From assembly GCA_037576215.1 (NCBI GenBank), contig JBANDB010000003.1, forward strand, positions 1,240,001 through 1,304,000: 64,000 nucleotides of DNA. Reading direction: 5' to 3'. The position numbers and the translations under genes are program-made. This stretch comes from Armillaria gallica. Taxonomy: Eukaryota; Basidiomycota; Agaricomycetes; Agaricales; Physalacriaceae. Below the pieces are notes generated by a model, which worked only from the letters and a program-made list of their open reading frames with translations, had not been told where the DNA came from and searched no databases. Numbering within the stretch: position 1 is the first letter of the stretch; each line of letters begins with the position of its first letter. Shown one piece after another: positions 34,122 through 45,246 of this stretch.

Positions 34122-34750
34122 TCAGTAGAAGTTGGTGAAACCTAGGAACGACTGTAACTGTTGTTTCTTGGTTGGTATGGGCCATTCCACTATCCCCTGG
34201 ATTTTAACTGGGTCCATGTGAATGCTTCCTTCACTGATAATGACTCCAAGGTACTCTGTCTCTAGGGTTTCAAATTTGCATTTCTCCGCTTTAAGGAATA
34301 GCTTGTTCTTTTGTAGGACTTTTAGGACTTTGCATGTGATGCAGCAATGTTCTTCCTTGGTTTTGGACATAATTAGGATGTTATTGAGGTAGACGGTCAC
34401 TGCTTCTGACATGATGAGATCTTTAAAGATGTCATTCATCATCCATTGAAAGGTGGCAGGGGAATTGGTGAGTCCAAAGAACATGATGGTGAGCTCAAAT
34501 ACGCCCTGATTTGTTCTGAATGCTGCTTTCCACTCGTCATCATCCTTGATGTGTACATTATTGTATCCCCATTGAACATTGAGTTTAGAGAAGTATTTGG
34601 TGCCCTGCAATTTGTCCATTAGCTCCAACATAAGGGGAAGTGGGTAATGGTTCTTGATTGTCATCTCATTGAGCTTTCAATAGTCTTGTACCGGTTGCAA
34701 TTTGCCATCCATCTTTTTCACAAAGAAAAAAGGTGAGGCCAAGGGTGATT
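34122..34750 (-). pseudogene. Gypsy reverse transcriptase, catalytic Asp residues lost
   Basis: 180 codons remain open. FSKLNVQWGYNN stands where FSKLD(L/V)..GYH is normal, and VYLNNILI where YLDD is normal. All three metal-binding Asp positions are therefore Asn (residues 29, 94 and 95 of this frame). The rest of the palm (NSPATFQWMMN, EYLGVIIS, LQSFLGFTNFY) is well kept. DYRKLNE lies just upstream in a second frame near 34680. The enzyme cannot have been active in this state. Confidence 0.93.
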
Positions 34751-35600
34751 TCAATAGTCATATTCTCCCACTTGAAAGGTTTTCATCCAAGAATTTGTTG
34801 AGCTCTTCCTGTTCATTCTGATTAAAAGGGTAGACTTTGCAGTTGAGATTGGCACTTGCGTTGGGGATGAGTTTGATTGCATGGTCCCATGTCTTTGGTT
34901 CAGGGAGTTCGTTGAAATTGTCTTTGTCAAACAAGTCATTGAAGTCTCTGCACCAATCTGGGACCATCTCTTCAAATGTTTTGGTCTTCTTCTCTGCATT
35001 GGCCTTGGCAGTGAGGTCATTTGTGTGATGAGCACATATGAGAATGGCCTGTGTAAAATCTATTGTGAGAATGGTTTCCCCCTCCTCTAGTTCTTCATCC
35101 CACTTGTCATCTGGATCAGAATCAGGAAGCACAAATGGGGTTTTGCAGCATTGGCATCATGCGAACATTAATTTTCTGGTTTTCCAGTTAACAAGCAGAT
35201 TGTGCCTTGCCAGCCAATCATGACCAAGGAAGATTTGTCGATCACTTAATTCTGTGATAGCTAGATCTATTTGTTCTGCATGGTCTCTGATCTTGAGATG
35301 GATCTTGGCATACTTGGTGATTGCTCCCCCTTGGTTCTTTGTTCTATCAGCATTATAGACTGGGATTGGTGTGGTGGTTGCATGAGTAGGGATGTTGTGT
35401 TGTTTGACAAATACTCAGTTCATGGTGCTACTGGTGCATCTGCTGTCCACTAGCACAGCAGTGGAGACCTGGGTCAGGTTTTCTAGGGTCTTGATTTGTA
35501 TGTCAATGACTAGATCCTTTCTGCTTCTGCTTAACTGGCTGATGTACTGTTTTGGTTGTCATAGTTCTTTGAGCCACCAAATAGCATTGATTTGTGTCGC
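34751..35600 (-). pseudogene. Gypsy protease and linker
   Basis: The sense strand reads AVLVDSRCTSSTMN, then a stop, at about 35410-35450. The active-site DSG has become DSR (GGA to AGA) and the codon after MN is TGA. Downstream LGHDWLARHNLLVNWKTRKL is a typical protease C-terminal segment. The linker to reverse transcriptase is acidic (DPDDKWDEELEEGE). Confidence 0.8.
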
Positions 35601-35603
35601 CTT

Positions 35604-36340
35604 TCATATTCCTTCAATCATCTTGTCAATGACTTCCTTCACACATGTCTTATGAATCCAATTCTTTAAGATCACTTTTGCTTCCGACTCAGTTCTTGCT
35701 TCCACTACTCCATGTAAGGTCAATTTGGCTCCAAATGGTTTCAGCCACTCATGTGGGACCTTCTCAGTCTTCATGCCAGGGCCCAAAGGCTGGGCTACCA
35801 TTGACTGGGTCACCTCAAGTGCTACAGGGGGTGTTAAATTAGCCTTTCCCCATTGTCAGAAACTGGTATCATCTTCTTCATCAGGAACTTCTATCATACA
35901 TATCTTAGGCATCTCCCACCTTGTTCAGGCCCTCTTGTTCCTGTCAGTAGGGGTCTCTTGCACAGGGTCGGTTAAGTCCTCAGTCTTCACCAAAACCCCT
36001 TGGTGGATAAGGGATTTAGACTTTGGCAGCCTTACAGTGATCTCCATTACCAGAGGAGGTTTTGCCAAAGCTATTTCCTCATATCCTCCAGTGAGGCTGG
36101 AGCTCTGTGGAGCCATTTTGTCAGGGGAGGCATCAAGTGCTTAGTCCCCTGCCCCATCCAGTCGAACTGTTATGATTAGTGTCACTATGGTAGGTGACTT
36201 ATTGTTTGATGCTTTCTCCTGTAATGGGGTACTTGCCAAACATTTAGCTGGTAGTTTAACTACCACAGCATGCCATACTATTCATTCTTGCTTAGTTTCT
36301 GGTCTGGAAGTCATAATTGCGGGTATATTTGAATGCACGT
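35604..36340 (-). pseudogene. Gypsy gag C-terminus / protease N-terminal region
   Basis: Several open pieces (35604-35813, 35925-36116) in the sense direction, without clear motifs, lie between the protease and the nested family B LTR. They are assigned by position only. Confidence 0.55.
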
Positions 36341-38038
36341 TGTCATGCCCACAGCATGTCTAAGGGTGTAATTTTGCAAAATGTTATATGTTACACTTTA
36401 GCAATGCAGAGGCATTGTGAGCGGGCTAACAGTGCAAGTGGCACGTGAAGAAGCAATGTCACTGAGGTAGAGAGCTCTATAATAGAAAAAGAAGCAACAG
36501 AATTAAAACATAAGGACTTTGTCGTTGCACTGTACCTTATGGGCATGCACGGCAACAAGGCCACAGGGCGAGCTAGATTGCCAAACCACCCATTTGCAAT
36601 AGAGGACTCAGCTGGAGTGGGATGCGCTTGTACGTGGGCCAAGGCTAATTTAGATAATGACATGTGGTCCCTGGAGATCTGGAGAAATGATATCATACAT
36701 GGGGTAATCAAGAGAACCCCGAGCATGGCCTAGAAACAGGCCTCGGCCGATGGAAATAGCGAGCGGACTGGAAAGCCGAGGCATTTCTTGGTTACCGAGT
36801 CTAGAACATGACACTGTCACCTTCAGAGCAGACCCAAACGCCAAATATGAAGTGTGATCAGTGATCGAGGATTAAGCAGCTATTGAGTGCATGCTTGCGA
36901 GCTACTCTGCTGCTAGGGAGAGCGACATCGACATCGCTTAGCTCTTTGAGGATACTAAAAAGAGAAACAAGTGGCACGCTGCCTAGAGTGCTGGGCCAAC
37001 TCGGATGAGGAATACCCAGCCAAAAAAGAAGTAAATTACTAAAAATCTGTTTGTAACAATCAATCTTCCGTAGTATAAGTAGAGTAGATTTTCATGTATT
37101 AGAAGGTAAGCTACCTACCCCCCACATAACGTAATAAAGTTTCAGTTTGGATCTGGACTTGTTGCGCCATGTAAGAGTTAGTGACTTCAAGCCTCGGCTA
37201 CAACACAAGTTTAGCAAGCTCACAGAGAAATTGAATAAGAGAGAAATTTTGGATACAAACTTCGGTTTACTTGAGATAAGAAAGAGATTTGGAAGCAGTG
37301 ACGCTGCGCCTGTCTCGAGAGGTTTACTTGGTTACATCTGAGAGAGAGCTCTGTTCCTTTTCTGGTTCAGTGTAAGAAAGAGAAATTGTATTGTGCCAGC
37401 CTCTGTGTAGGTCTAGAAGTAGTTGCAAGGGAATCAGCCAGATTGAGCTGTTCTAGCAGTTGCATGAAGTGTGACAGATGTGCATAGTTGGACCTCGCGG
37501 CATCGTTGTTAGAGCAAGTGCACTGTGTGTGAGGACTTGTGGGGATGGTTTTGAGAGTAATTAAGACTTGAGTGGGAGTGCTGAGGGCCTCCATCATGAC
37601 AAGTTTGGAAGTCAGGTTTAGCCACTAAGAGAAAGGCAGTGTCACACACAGATTGGATCTTGCAGTGGGTTATACTTAGTGAGCTCACTGACCGGACTTG
37701 GTCGTTTTGTGGATCTGCATATCCGTGTGTTCTGCCTGTTGAAATATCTTTTGCCTCAAGGGTTGTGTGGTTCACCATGCTCTCTTGTAAAAAGCTCCGA
37801 AGAGATAGAGAATTTGAGGCTAGCTTGATAATACTATGTTGTTGTGTGTATCGTTCTAGCGAGCTCACTGAGAGAAATTGAGATACTATCAGCGCACAAG
37901 TGGAGTTAAAATCCTTGCTCCCCTCCACACTTAAGGAGATTGTGTGTGTGTGTGTGTTTTGTGGGATTGAGTTAGGTTTCATGTGTGTTCATGCTAGGCC
38001 ATGCTCAGTTTCATGGGTGCCCATCACCAGCCTTGTCA
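36341..38038 (+). mobile_element. Solo LTR, family B (copy 2), nested in the Gypsy element
   Basis: Begins TGTCATGCCCACAGCATGTC and ends CCAGCCTTGTCA. It is flanked by ACGT (36337-36340) and ATGT (38039-38042), one transition apart, a decayed 4-bp duplication. It lies in opposite orientation to the host element, between the gag zinc knuckle and the protease. Confidence 0.85.
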
Positions 38039-38216
38039 ATGTTGATAACTACTGAAGTACAATGAGCCTGACTAGTGGGCGAGATAAGTGTACCAGATGA
38101 AACTAAATCCTTAGCCGAGTAAGTTGAATCATTTACTTCCCAGTGTCATCTTTTACCTCCTCAATCTTGGAGTCAGTCTTCTCCTCCGTTGGATGCATGT
38201 CCCAATAATAATTGAG

Positions 38217-38381
38217 TCACCTCATTGCCTCTTCCCTGGATTTAAGCGCATCGAGGCAGTCGCATTTGAAGTGGCCAAGCTTGCTGCATCGGAAACACTT
38301 TGCTGCTTCCCATGCTGCTTCAATATCCATCAGCACTCTGCATCCCCCGTATGTCATTCCCATCACTGTTTTCTTCTCCGG
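38217..38381 (-). pseudogene. Gypsy gag nucleocapsid (CCHC zinc knuckle)
   Basis: CFRCSKLGHFKCDC at 38256-38297 fits CX2CX4HX4C exactly. Gag continues beyond the nested family A LTR at 40091. The knuckle binds genomic RNA during particle assembly in this family. Confidence 0.88.
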
Positions 38382-40090
38382 TGATGAGCCTCCAGGCTCT
38401 GTATGCTCAGAATTCATGGATTTAGCCATCCATCACCCAATACCTTTGAAACGATGCCATTATAACCCTCACACACTCCATAACACTGCCAACTCTCAAT
38501 AATACCACAGATTTTCGCAGTATAGGCCATAAAAACCCAGATACAATCCTAAAACCGTGACATCCACTCCTCACACACTCTGTTATCCTTCCCAGCTCGC
38601 CTCGCATCACAATTACCATATCCCATCACGGCAAGGCACCTTTGATCGACAATCATCCTAAAACGGGGTTGCTATATCACTCAGAAGCACTAGTTGATGT
38701 GCCCATCAATCATTTAATGAAATGACATGATTGACGCGAGTACCCTCCCAGCTACAATAATTACAGCTACGGCAACTATAGACCGCGTTTACTAAGGCTG
38801 TTACAGTGCCAAGACTTTGAATTATCATTGCCCCACACATACACCTCAGCACGGCAACTGCAGCTCAATAATCCGCAGCTACACAGCACCTTATGATCCG
38901 CTCATTGCTCAATAAAACCACACGGTTCGCATCCATACATGGCAACGTCAAAGACTTGCTGTTACTTTAGAACCACAGATACCATATGTTTACTATGGCT
39001 ATTACAAAAGCCAAGGACTTACAGCCTTACTAAGGCTCTGAAGAATATTCTATTTATAAAATCATACTTGTAGTATAAAAACTAGGTAGAAACCGCATTT
39101 TTAGAGCCAGTTCTTACCCAGTTGACGAGGCTACGGCATTACCAGTCAGCTACAGTTACTCCAAGTTATTCCCCACTGCTTGCTTTACTCTTTAAACATT
39201 GTTGGTTGCATCAATACATGAAATCTTGTGTCAATAACTTGCTTTTGTCTTTTAATGCCACAACATCGCTTCACTTTCACCACATAGGATTGTTTCATTG
39301 CTTTCACCTTCTACATTGCCATTGTTTTCATCGCCCAGTTCAGTATTGCCTCTGTGTAGGCCCAGTTCAGCTTCATAGGATCACCCTTGTCTTTATCATT
39401 GTTCGGAGTTGCCGTGCATCTATTGCCGCAGCACCCCACTCAGCACCTCAGTTGCTACGATTTCTACCAGTTTCTTGCAGTCTCTGTACGTTTATTGCTA
39501 TTGTTTCGACTCACAACATTAGGTACACCCCAAGCCACGTTTACTAGGCTATTTCGACGTCTTCTAGTCCATTGCCACAATTTCTAGAGCATTGCTATGA
39601 TTACCAGTCCTTCCACACAATTACTCGTCCTCACCCACGATTACTAGAGCATTGCAACGTTTTCTAGTCCCTCCCCACGTTTCCAGTCCCTTCACAACGT
39701 CTTCGAGTCCTCCCCCACATTTTCCAGTCCCTCCCCACGTTTTCTCGACCGTTGCTACGATTTCTAGACCCATTTTCGTGGTCTCTAGATCCTTTTCACA
39801 GTTTCCATCACGGTTTCTTGGTATTCAAGTCATACCAGATTCCGTCCCATCTTGTTTATCGAGATCCTTCCTGGCTTACAGCCAACGTCTATTAGTACTC
39901 CTTGACCAAGAGTACTACTTCGCTGACTGAAAGTCGCAGTGTATCTTGTGTTATTGAGGAATTGACCGCACGGAGGTGCACCGAACTACTCGCAAACACA
40001 TTGCCTTGATTGCTGTGTTGCTACATTAATTGCCTAACCTCTCACCGAGTTTTGGGTGTTGCTGTTGCCACGGAAGTCTTAGGCTCATCA
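38382..40090 (+). mobile_element. Solo LTR, family A (copy 2), nested in gag
   Basis: Ends TGATGAGCCT and AGGCTCATCA. Flanks are CCGG (38378-38381) and CTGG (40091-40094), one transition apart. It is nearly identical to the copy at 50673-52320 across the whole length and keeps many CpG, so it is probably young. It has TATA-like words near 39050-39080 and a tandem minisatellite at 39550-39790. The 141-codon open frame inside (39122-39547) also occurs in copy 3, but only because the DNA is nearly identical. Confidence 0.88.
39550..39790 (+). repeat. Minisatellite of about 20-24 bp in LTR A
   Basis: About ten degenerate units built on TTTCTAGTCCCTCCCCACG or TTGCTACGATTTCTAG. The copy 3 array (51855-51990) has fewer units, so the array length varies between copies. 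Confidence 0.8.
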
Positions 40091-41165
40091 CTGGTGTGTA
40101 TGTTGATGTTTGACCACCCTTCTGGGGTGTGGCCGCCTTCTGTGCCTGTGGTCTGGAGTTGACTCACCCAGCCATAGTTCCTTCCGCCTTCTTGAGGCAG
40201 TAGTTATAGTCCATATGGAGTAAGCGAGCTTTCCACCCATCATAGGTGGTTGGCATTTCTCTGTTGGCCATGTATATCGTGTTTTTACTGGTTTCATGGG
40301 TGGCTTTCTTGATTTGGGTGAGCATCACTTGCTTGTTGTTGCATACTCCTGTGTCATATGCTAGTTCTTTGAATTTCTGGAAGAACTGGTTGCCATCGGG
40401 ATAACTTGACTGTCTGAGTTTCTCCCACTGTGTGTGTTTGATCTGTGCATTAGCATCCTTCCAGAATCTCTTTCTGACTTCTGCCTTGAAGTCGTCATAT
40501 GAGAGGTATAACTATTCACTGTTGGTGTCAGTTCTGAGCACTTGGGCCTCTAGTTCCCACCATTTTTATGCATCCCCTTCAAATCGTGACATGCAAAAGA
40601 TTATGTTATGCAGTGAATAGTGGAAGTGTCGATTAAACAGGGAGAAGTGCATTTTGCACTGTAAGAAGAAGTAAGAGATATCAGTAGATTCCCCTTTGAA
40701 GTCATTGACTTCTTTTAGAATCTTTGGTTTGGGTTCGTCATAAGGAGCGGTGTTGCCCTGTGTTAATACCCACTGTGCTGGTGAAGATGGGGGCTTTGGC
40801 AGGGGCAGGAGTTGTGGTAGAGTCCATATTCAGGGTACAATGTTTGGTGGCAGTGGCTGAGTTGGAGGTTCATCAGGTGCTCCTGACAGTCCCATGCCAG
40901 CAAAAGGTATGTACCTCTGACTGTACATTCCTGGGGGTCCCCCTCCTCTTTGATAAGAGAAAGAGGCGATCGGTGCTCAGGGTAGGGAGTGGGGGAATAC
41001 CGGTGGTTCATCTGGCATTAGTTCCTAGATCTCAATATCTGGAGGTAGATCGATCACAATCTTCTGATAGGGACTGAGCACCCTCATTGGTGCTTCTGGG
41101 TGTATATTGTTATAGAGGAGGCAGGCATATTGGAGAGCTTCTGCTCATAGAATATTGTCAACAGG
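40091..41165 (-). pseudogene. Gypsy gag capsid region (Retrotrans_gag-like)
   Basis: In the sense direction RFEGDA, a stop, KWWELEAQVLRTDTNSE and SYDDFKAE occur between about 40600 and 40480, then KRFWKDANAQ and QFFQKFKELAYDTG. This is the hydrophobic G.A..WW.....SYDDFK pattern of the Gypsy gag domain. Stop codons in the WW region and after NSE make it non-functional. Confidence 0.8.
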
Positions 41166-41168
41166 GAT

Positions 41169-42297
41169 TCATTTTTCAGAAAAATAGAAATAGTTGATCC
41201 CAGCATCAGTGTTTGCCCTCGCTGGGCTGGAAAGTAATTTATAGGCAAAATATCTAGATAAGTTGTCATAGTCTGCTTGTAACAATACTTCTAGCATTTG
41301 GATAAATGTCCTGGTTTCAAAGAGATGGATGACTTCAAGTAGTGTCATCAGTGGGAGGTTCAGGAGTTGTCTCAGGGATGGGTTGGACCTCTGGGATTGA
41401 GGACACAGGGCTCTCTCTGTGGATCCCATTGACATACTCTGCCTTGGGAAGTAACTCTGTAGCAGTGTCTGAGCCAGCTGTTTCACTTCCCCACCCATGT
41501 CCTTGTGTCTCACCAAATCAGTTGAGATGTGGCACGAGATATCACTCATTGATCTGTTGCCAGGCAGATTGAACCAGTCAGGATGGCCTAGCAACTGGTT
41601 TGAGCTCTGGTGTGGACTCCCTGATTTGTATCAGCTGATCCCACTGGATGTTGCTGGGATAGTTGGCTGGAAGGGGTTCAGTTCTACTGGGGGAGTTGGC
41701 ACTGAACAAAATGAGGAGATTATCCCAGAGGTTGTCTGGGTTGAATGGGGTTGCGGGTGATGCAACTGGTACTCTTGTGTCCCCATTACAATTGACAGTA
41801 CCAGATTCGGGAGAGTGGGACCTGCTGTAGTGGCTTGGACCCAACGGGAATCGTACAATCTGCTTGGCGAGGGCATTGTCTGAAAGGGGGAAGAGAGATC
41901 GAACAACATATGGGGTAGAGCTGGTAGAGCTGGTGGTTGATGAGAGTATGATGAAAGGTGTGCACCTTCTGGGAGGGGTGGGAGGTCTTCTTTGTGAAAC
42001 ATTGCTTTCACTTGGCTGAAAAGTGTCCTCCTCATCCCCATCAACTGTAAGGATGCTGTTGACTGGTGCCACTCATTGTGGTATGGGTGCATGGATGTGG
42101 GTCAGTTGCAGCTGGAGCGAGATGTCATTGCTAGTATGCTGGAAGTTTATCTGTTGATTGATAATGACCATGAGGGTGGTTGGCGCTCTGGGTGCTCCTC
42201 CTCTTTGGAATCTGTAGGTGAGGATAATAGCAGTAGCAAGACAGAGTGCGCTTGGGAACAGGACTGTGGCTACAATGATGGCATTGTCTTTCTCCAT
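41169..42297 (-). pseudogene. Gypsy gag N-terminal region
   Basis: An ATG at 42297 opens a frame running to 41578, broken by one TGA at about 42073-42075, then a frameshift into a 141-codon frame ending at 41169. The content is Ser/Pro/Thr-rich with no fold I recognise, as usual for gag N-termini. The start lies 41 bp inside the 5' LTR boundary, a short leader. Confidence 0.65.
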
Positions 42298-42323
42298 GAA
42301 GGCTCCGGTTAAGGAGTAAGAAA

Positions 42324-42336
42324 AGCTTTGAGCTAA
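42324..42336 (-). promoter_or_regulatory. Primer-binding site, self-complementary to the LTR (Tf1/sushi type)
   Basis: Sense TTAGCTCAAAGCT lies one base after the 5' LTR and is a perfect 13-nt complement of sense AGCTTTGAGCTAA inside the same LTR (42480-42492). The LTR site lies about 30 bp downstream of a TATATAA word, the expected transcript start. Tf1-group elements prime reverse transcription with the folded 5' end of their own RNA; this arrangement fits that mechanism rather than tRNA priming. Confidence 0.8.
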
Positions 42337-42337
42337 T

Positions 42338-42700
42338 TGTTAGACCTGAACTCCAATCAAGAGTAAACAATGGCTGTATCACATTTGTACAGTCACCATT
42401 GAATCTTGTGATGAAAGGAGATTCTGGACTAAGGTTTTAACACTTAGCGAGAATGAATGTGTTTTGGTATAGATTAACTTTAGCTCAAAGCTAGGGAATA
42501 TACAGCTTGAGCTACACTACTTATATACTAAAGTGAGGGTTCTAATAATAAGTGCACCATGTAAGAAAGAAGTAAGAACATGCACAAGGTGAATAATAAA
42601 GGGTCACAATGTTGTCACTTTGTGAAGTCATGATGTTGCCAGTGGAGCCTATCGATAAGATAAGAGGCACTTAGATAAAGAAAATGAATAAATCATAACA
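42338..42700 (-). repeat. 5' LTR of the Gypsy element
   Basis: 363 bp with TGTTAG...ATAACA ends on the plus strand. Sense TATATAA lies at about 42522-42529. The predicted RNA start (42492) carries the primer sequence. Flanking base composition changes at 42701, where the duplicated 6.2-kb segment begins. Confidence 0.92.
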
Positions 42701-42702
42701 AT

Positions 42703-42940
42703 ATCACCTTGATTTTTAGTCTTTCCAAAGTAGTTGAATCAAGAATCACAAAATTTGTATTGAAAGAAAAAAAGTTTAATGTGGTGAAGCACTGGAATTA
42801 TCATCAGGGTCCTTTTCAAGCAGCAATTATGTAAGTACACACTGCAAAACTAAAATAAGTATCTGTTCAAGTCTAAAATGTGGCCATCATGAGAATTAAC
42901 CAAAATGCCAATATTGATCACGACCTCATACCAGGACCCT
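42703..42940. repeat. Duplicated segment without the hAT insertion (empty site)
   Basis: Aligns with 6226-6363 and then, across a single TACACACT (42836-42843), with 7185 onward. CpG in the 6-kb copy is mostly TG or CA here. Confidence 0.75.
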
Positions 42941-43500
42941 GGATAATCCCTATACAGCTCTGATCCCAGATTTTTGACCTATTCTGATGTTCATGTATAT
43001 ATGATGCATTCTACTACAGAAATTTGTTGAGCTTTCCCCAGGTATGGTGCCAAATCCAAGCCAAGCTGTAGAAAATGGCCATTTTGCCTTGCTCATCAGC
43101 AATAGCAAAAATGCCTTTTTTTCACTAATCAGCTACCAAGTACAATCAGCCAGATTTAATCCATCTCAGGCAAAACCTGAAAATTTCCCAGTGCTAGTGC
43201 ACCATATTGGGTACAGTTGTGGGGTATTTATCCATTCTGATACTTGCAGTAAAATTTCTGCAGGTCCTCTCCCAATTGAGACACAAATACACATCACAAC
43301 AATTTCTGAAACCAGTGCACTCCGCTTTTGGACTGTTGGCTTGACTCCTCATATCCTCACCTCATGTTGACCCATGCCTCTCCCACCACTCTACACAAAG
43401 CAGTCACCTCCATGGCAAACAATCCCTGCATAGATTCCCAAAACCATGCCAGCACTCTCACCATGACTCTGCTAGTCTTTAGAATCATGGCGATCTGGTG
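42941..43500. other. No recognised gene
   Basis: One open frame of 108 codons (43044-43370 plus) has no motif I know. Nothing else. Confidence 0.35.
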
Positions 43501-43501
43501 G

Positions 43502-45214
43502 TGCTGAAGAGACTCTGTGCATGCAGGCTAGAAATGCAACAGCATCAAAGACACTGATCACACCCACACCCAACACTACACACACAAACCCTCAAAGTTC
43601 TTGGGGGGATATTATGCAATAGAAGCAGATTGAAGCAATACAACTAAACTCTCAGAATATATGCTACACATGTATAGTGATAGCACTCGTAGGGTATCTA
43701 GATCTCTCTAAGTCCAAAGGCTTTTATAACAAGAGGGGCAACAGATGTCGCCAGGCCTCAAGGCAAGGTGTACTACAATACACAACTCATCACCACACAC
43801 CAACAAAACCCTCAATAAGTCTCACGCGACACACACAGGTGACTACAAAGAACTTAAACACACCCTAAGCACGACTCAAAGCTTGCGCTCTAAGCAGAAA
43901 CCCTTCACAAAATGTCCACTTAAGCCACAGGATTCGAACCTATGTGCTCAAGCTTCCAGAACCAATCGTAGACCCACAGGGTTTAAACCTGTGCTGATCC
44001 AGAGAAAAAATAACCAAATAAACCCCATCCGACAAGCCAAAGGGTTTGAACCTCTGCCGCTTGTGGAAATGAGAACCCTCAAGCATGCACTAATCAGACC
44101 ACAGGGTTTGAACCTCTGCCGCCTGTAGCACTACATGTTAAAGAAGGCCTCTGCATGAACACTAACCAGACCAAAGGGTTTGAACCTCTGCTGCCTGTAG
44201 CACCATGTGTCACAAGAAACCCTCAAAACTCAAGAGCATGTCCGCAATGACACAATATCTCTTATTCTCAGGATAGAGTGCAAGTCAACCAATCACTCAA
44301 ACTGTACACAAGTGCTGCACTACCTTTCTATGCCTTGTGTGCTACTCAAGTCACTCAAATGTTATCAATAAAAGGTCTATTCTCTTGCTCAAAGCTACAA
44401 ACTAATCCTGAAGCTAGAGTGCTAAGCTGAGGGCCTTCACATTCCAACAAGGGGGGTCTGAAACTTGTACACTATTACTATACTACAGTGTTTATATACA
44501 CTGTGCTCTACTAATTAATACAACCTTAAATAGTAATTCTTGGCTTTCAGAACTTCCTTTCCTGAGTGCCATGCATGTCACCATAATCATACCATTGCTT
44601 GGTGCTTACTCAGAGCTCCAGCTTGGGGCCAGATCCTGGTCTCTCAGCTGCGTGACATCGGTTAGCCACACTATCCACGTGTACTAACATCGCATAGTAT
44701 CTCCTTGGAGTTGTAGCCTAGCATGCAACTTGTCTTTATAGTAATAATATCTTCTAGTGATTTCCATGATCTTCTAGGACCACTAGTTTCTAGTCTAGGC
44801 CTCACATGCATTGGCTGAAGTTAGAGACATTGGTCTTACTTCAATTCTAAACATTCTGAGGTCTAGAGCACCAGCTCCTGGCATGGCAGTGCCTTGTGCA
44901 TCATAGATCAAGGTTGTGCAAAGTATCAATTATCTCCTGAGCTTCACTGGGTCTATTCTTAGCATATGTCTTCTATGCATTGTCAGCATATTCAGTGTCA
45001 AGTGCTGGGGCTTTAGACTTAGTGTGACCCTTATGGTATCGCTCTACAGTTAAGCCATGTGCTCCACTGAACATCACTCAGTGTATTGCATTGCCTGCAC
45101 TTAGGACATTGCACTCTAAGGTATATCTCATTGCCTTGGTATCTAGGTCTTATAAAATGTATGTATTGATACATTTCATGAAATTACACATGTGAACACT
45201 TTTCAAGCATGTCA
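43502..45214 (-). mobile_element. LTR, family C, left copy (inverted relative to 46700-49918)
   Basis: The sense ends are TGACATGCTTG (inner end, 45214) and CTCTTCAGCA (outer end, 43502). The body aligns with the right copy throughout. The flanks GGTGG and CTGTT do not form a duplication, so this copy may have been moved or trimmed after insertion. It contains five tandem T-arm-like motifs (43920-44215) and TATATA words near 44502. Confidence 0.72.
43920..44215 (-). repeat. Tandem tRNA T-arm/B-box-like motifs (five units)
   Basis: Units at about 43927, 43977, 44041, 44105 and 44175, 50-70 bp apart. On the minus strand each carries GGTTCAAACCC or a close variant, matching the Pol III B box. 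The right LTR C has only three units. Confidence 0.75.
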
Positions 45215-45246
45215 CTGTTATATCTGTTGAAGAGGTTGGAGAGACC

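Larger units (their letters stand above)
31359..42700 (-). mobile_element. Ty3/Gypsy chromovirus-type LTR retrotransposon, decayed, with two nested solo LTRs
   Basis: The LTRs at 31359-31749 and 42338-42700 share TGTTA...TAACA ends. In sense (minus) order the interior encodes gag with a CCHC knuckle, protease, reverse transcriptase, RNase H, integrase and a chromodomain, which is the Gypsy order and places it among chromoviruses. Removing the nested LTRs (36341-38038 and 38382-40090) leaves about 7.9 kb, a normal size. Many in-frame TGA/TAG codons and Asp-to-Asn losses fit C-to-T/G-to-A decay, so it is inactive. The outer flanks GGTCA and ATATC do not match, so the two ends may not come from one simple insertion. 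Confidence 0.9.

Noticed and set aside
39122..39547. 141-codon open frame also present at 51413-51838
   Set aside because: Both lie within nearly identical LTR A copies; conservation reflects DNA identity, and copy 1 at 518-2206 does not keep it.
43920..44215. Cluster of tRNA genes
   Set aside because: Only T-arm-like words repeat; no A boxes, anticodon arms or acceptor stems.
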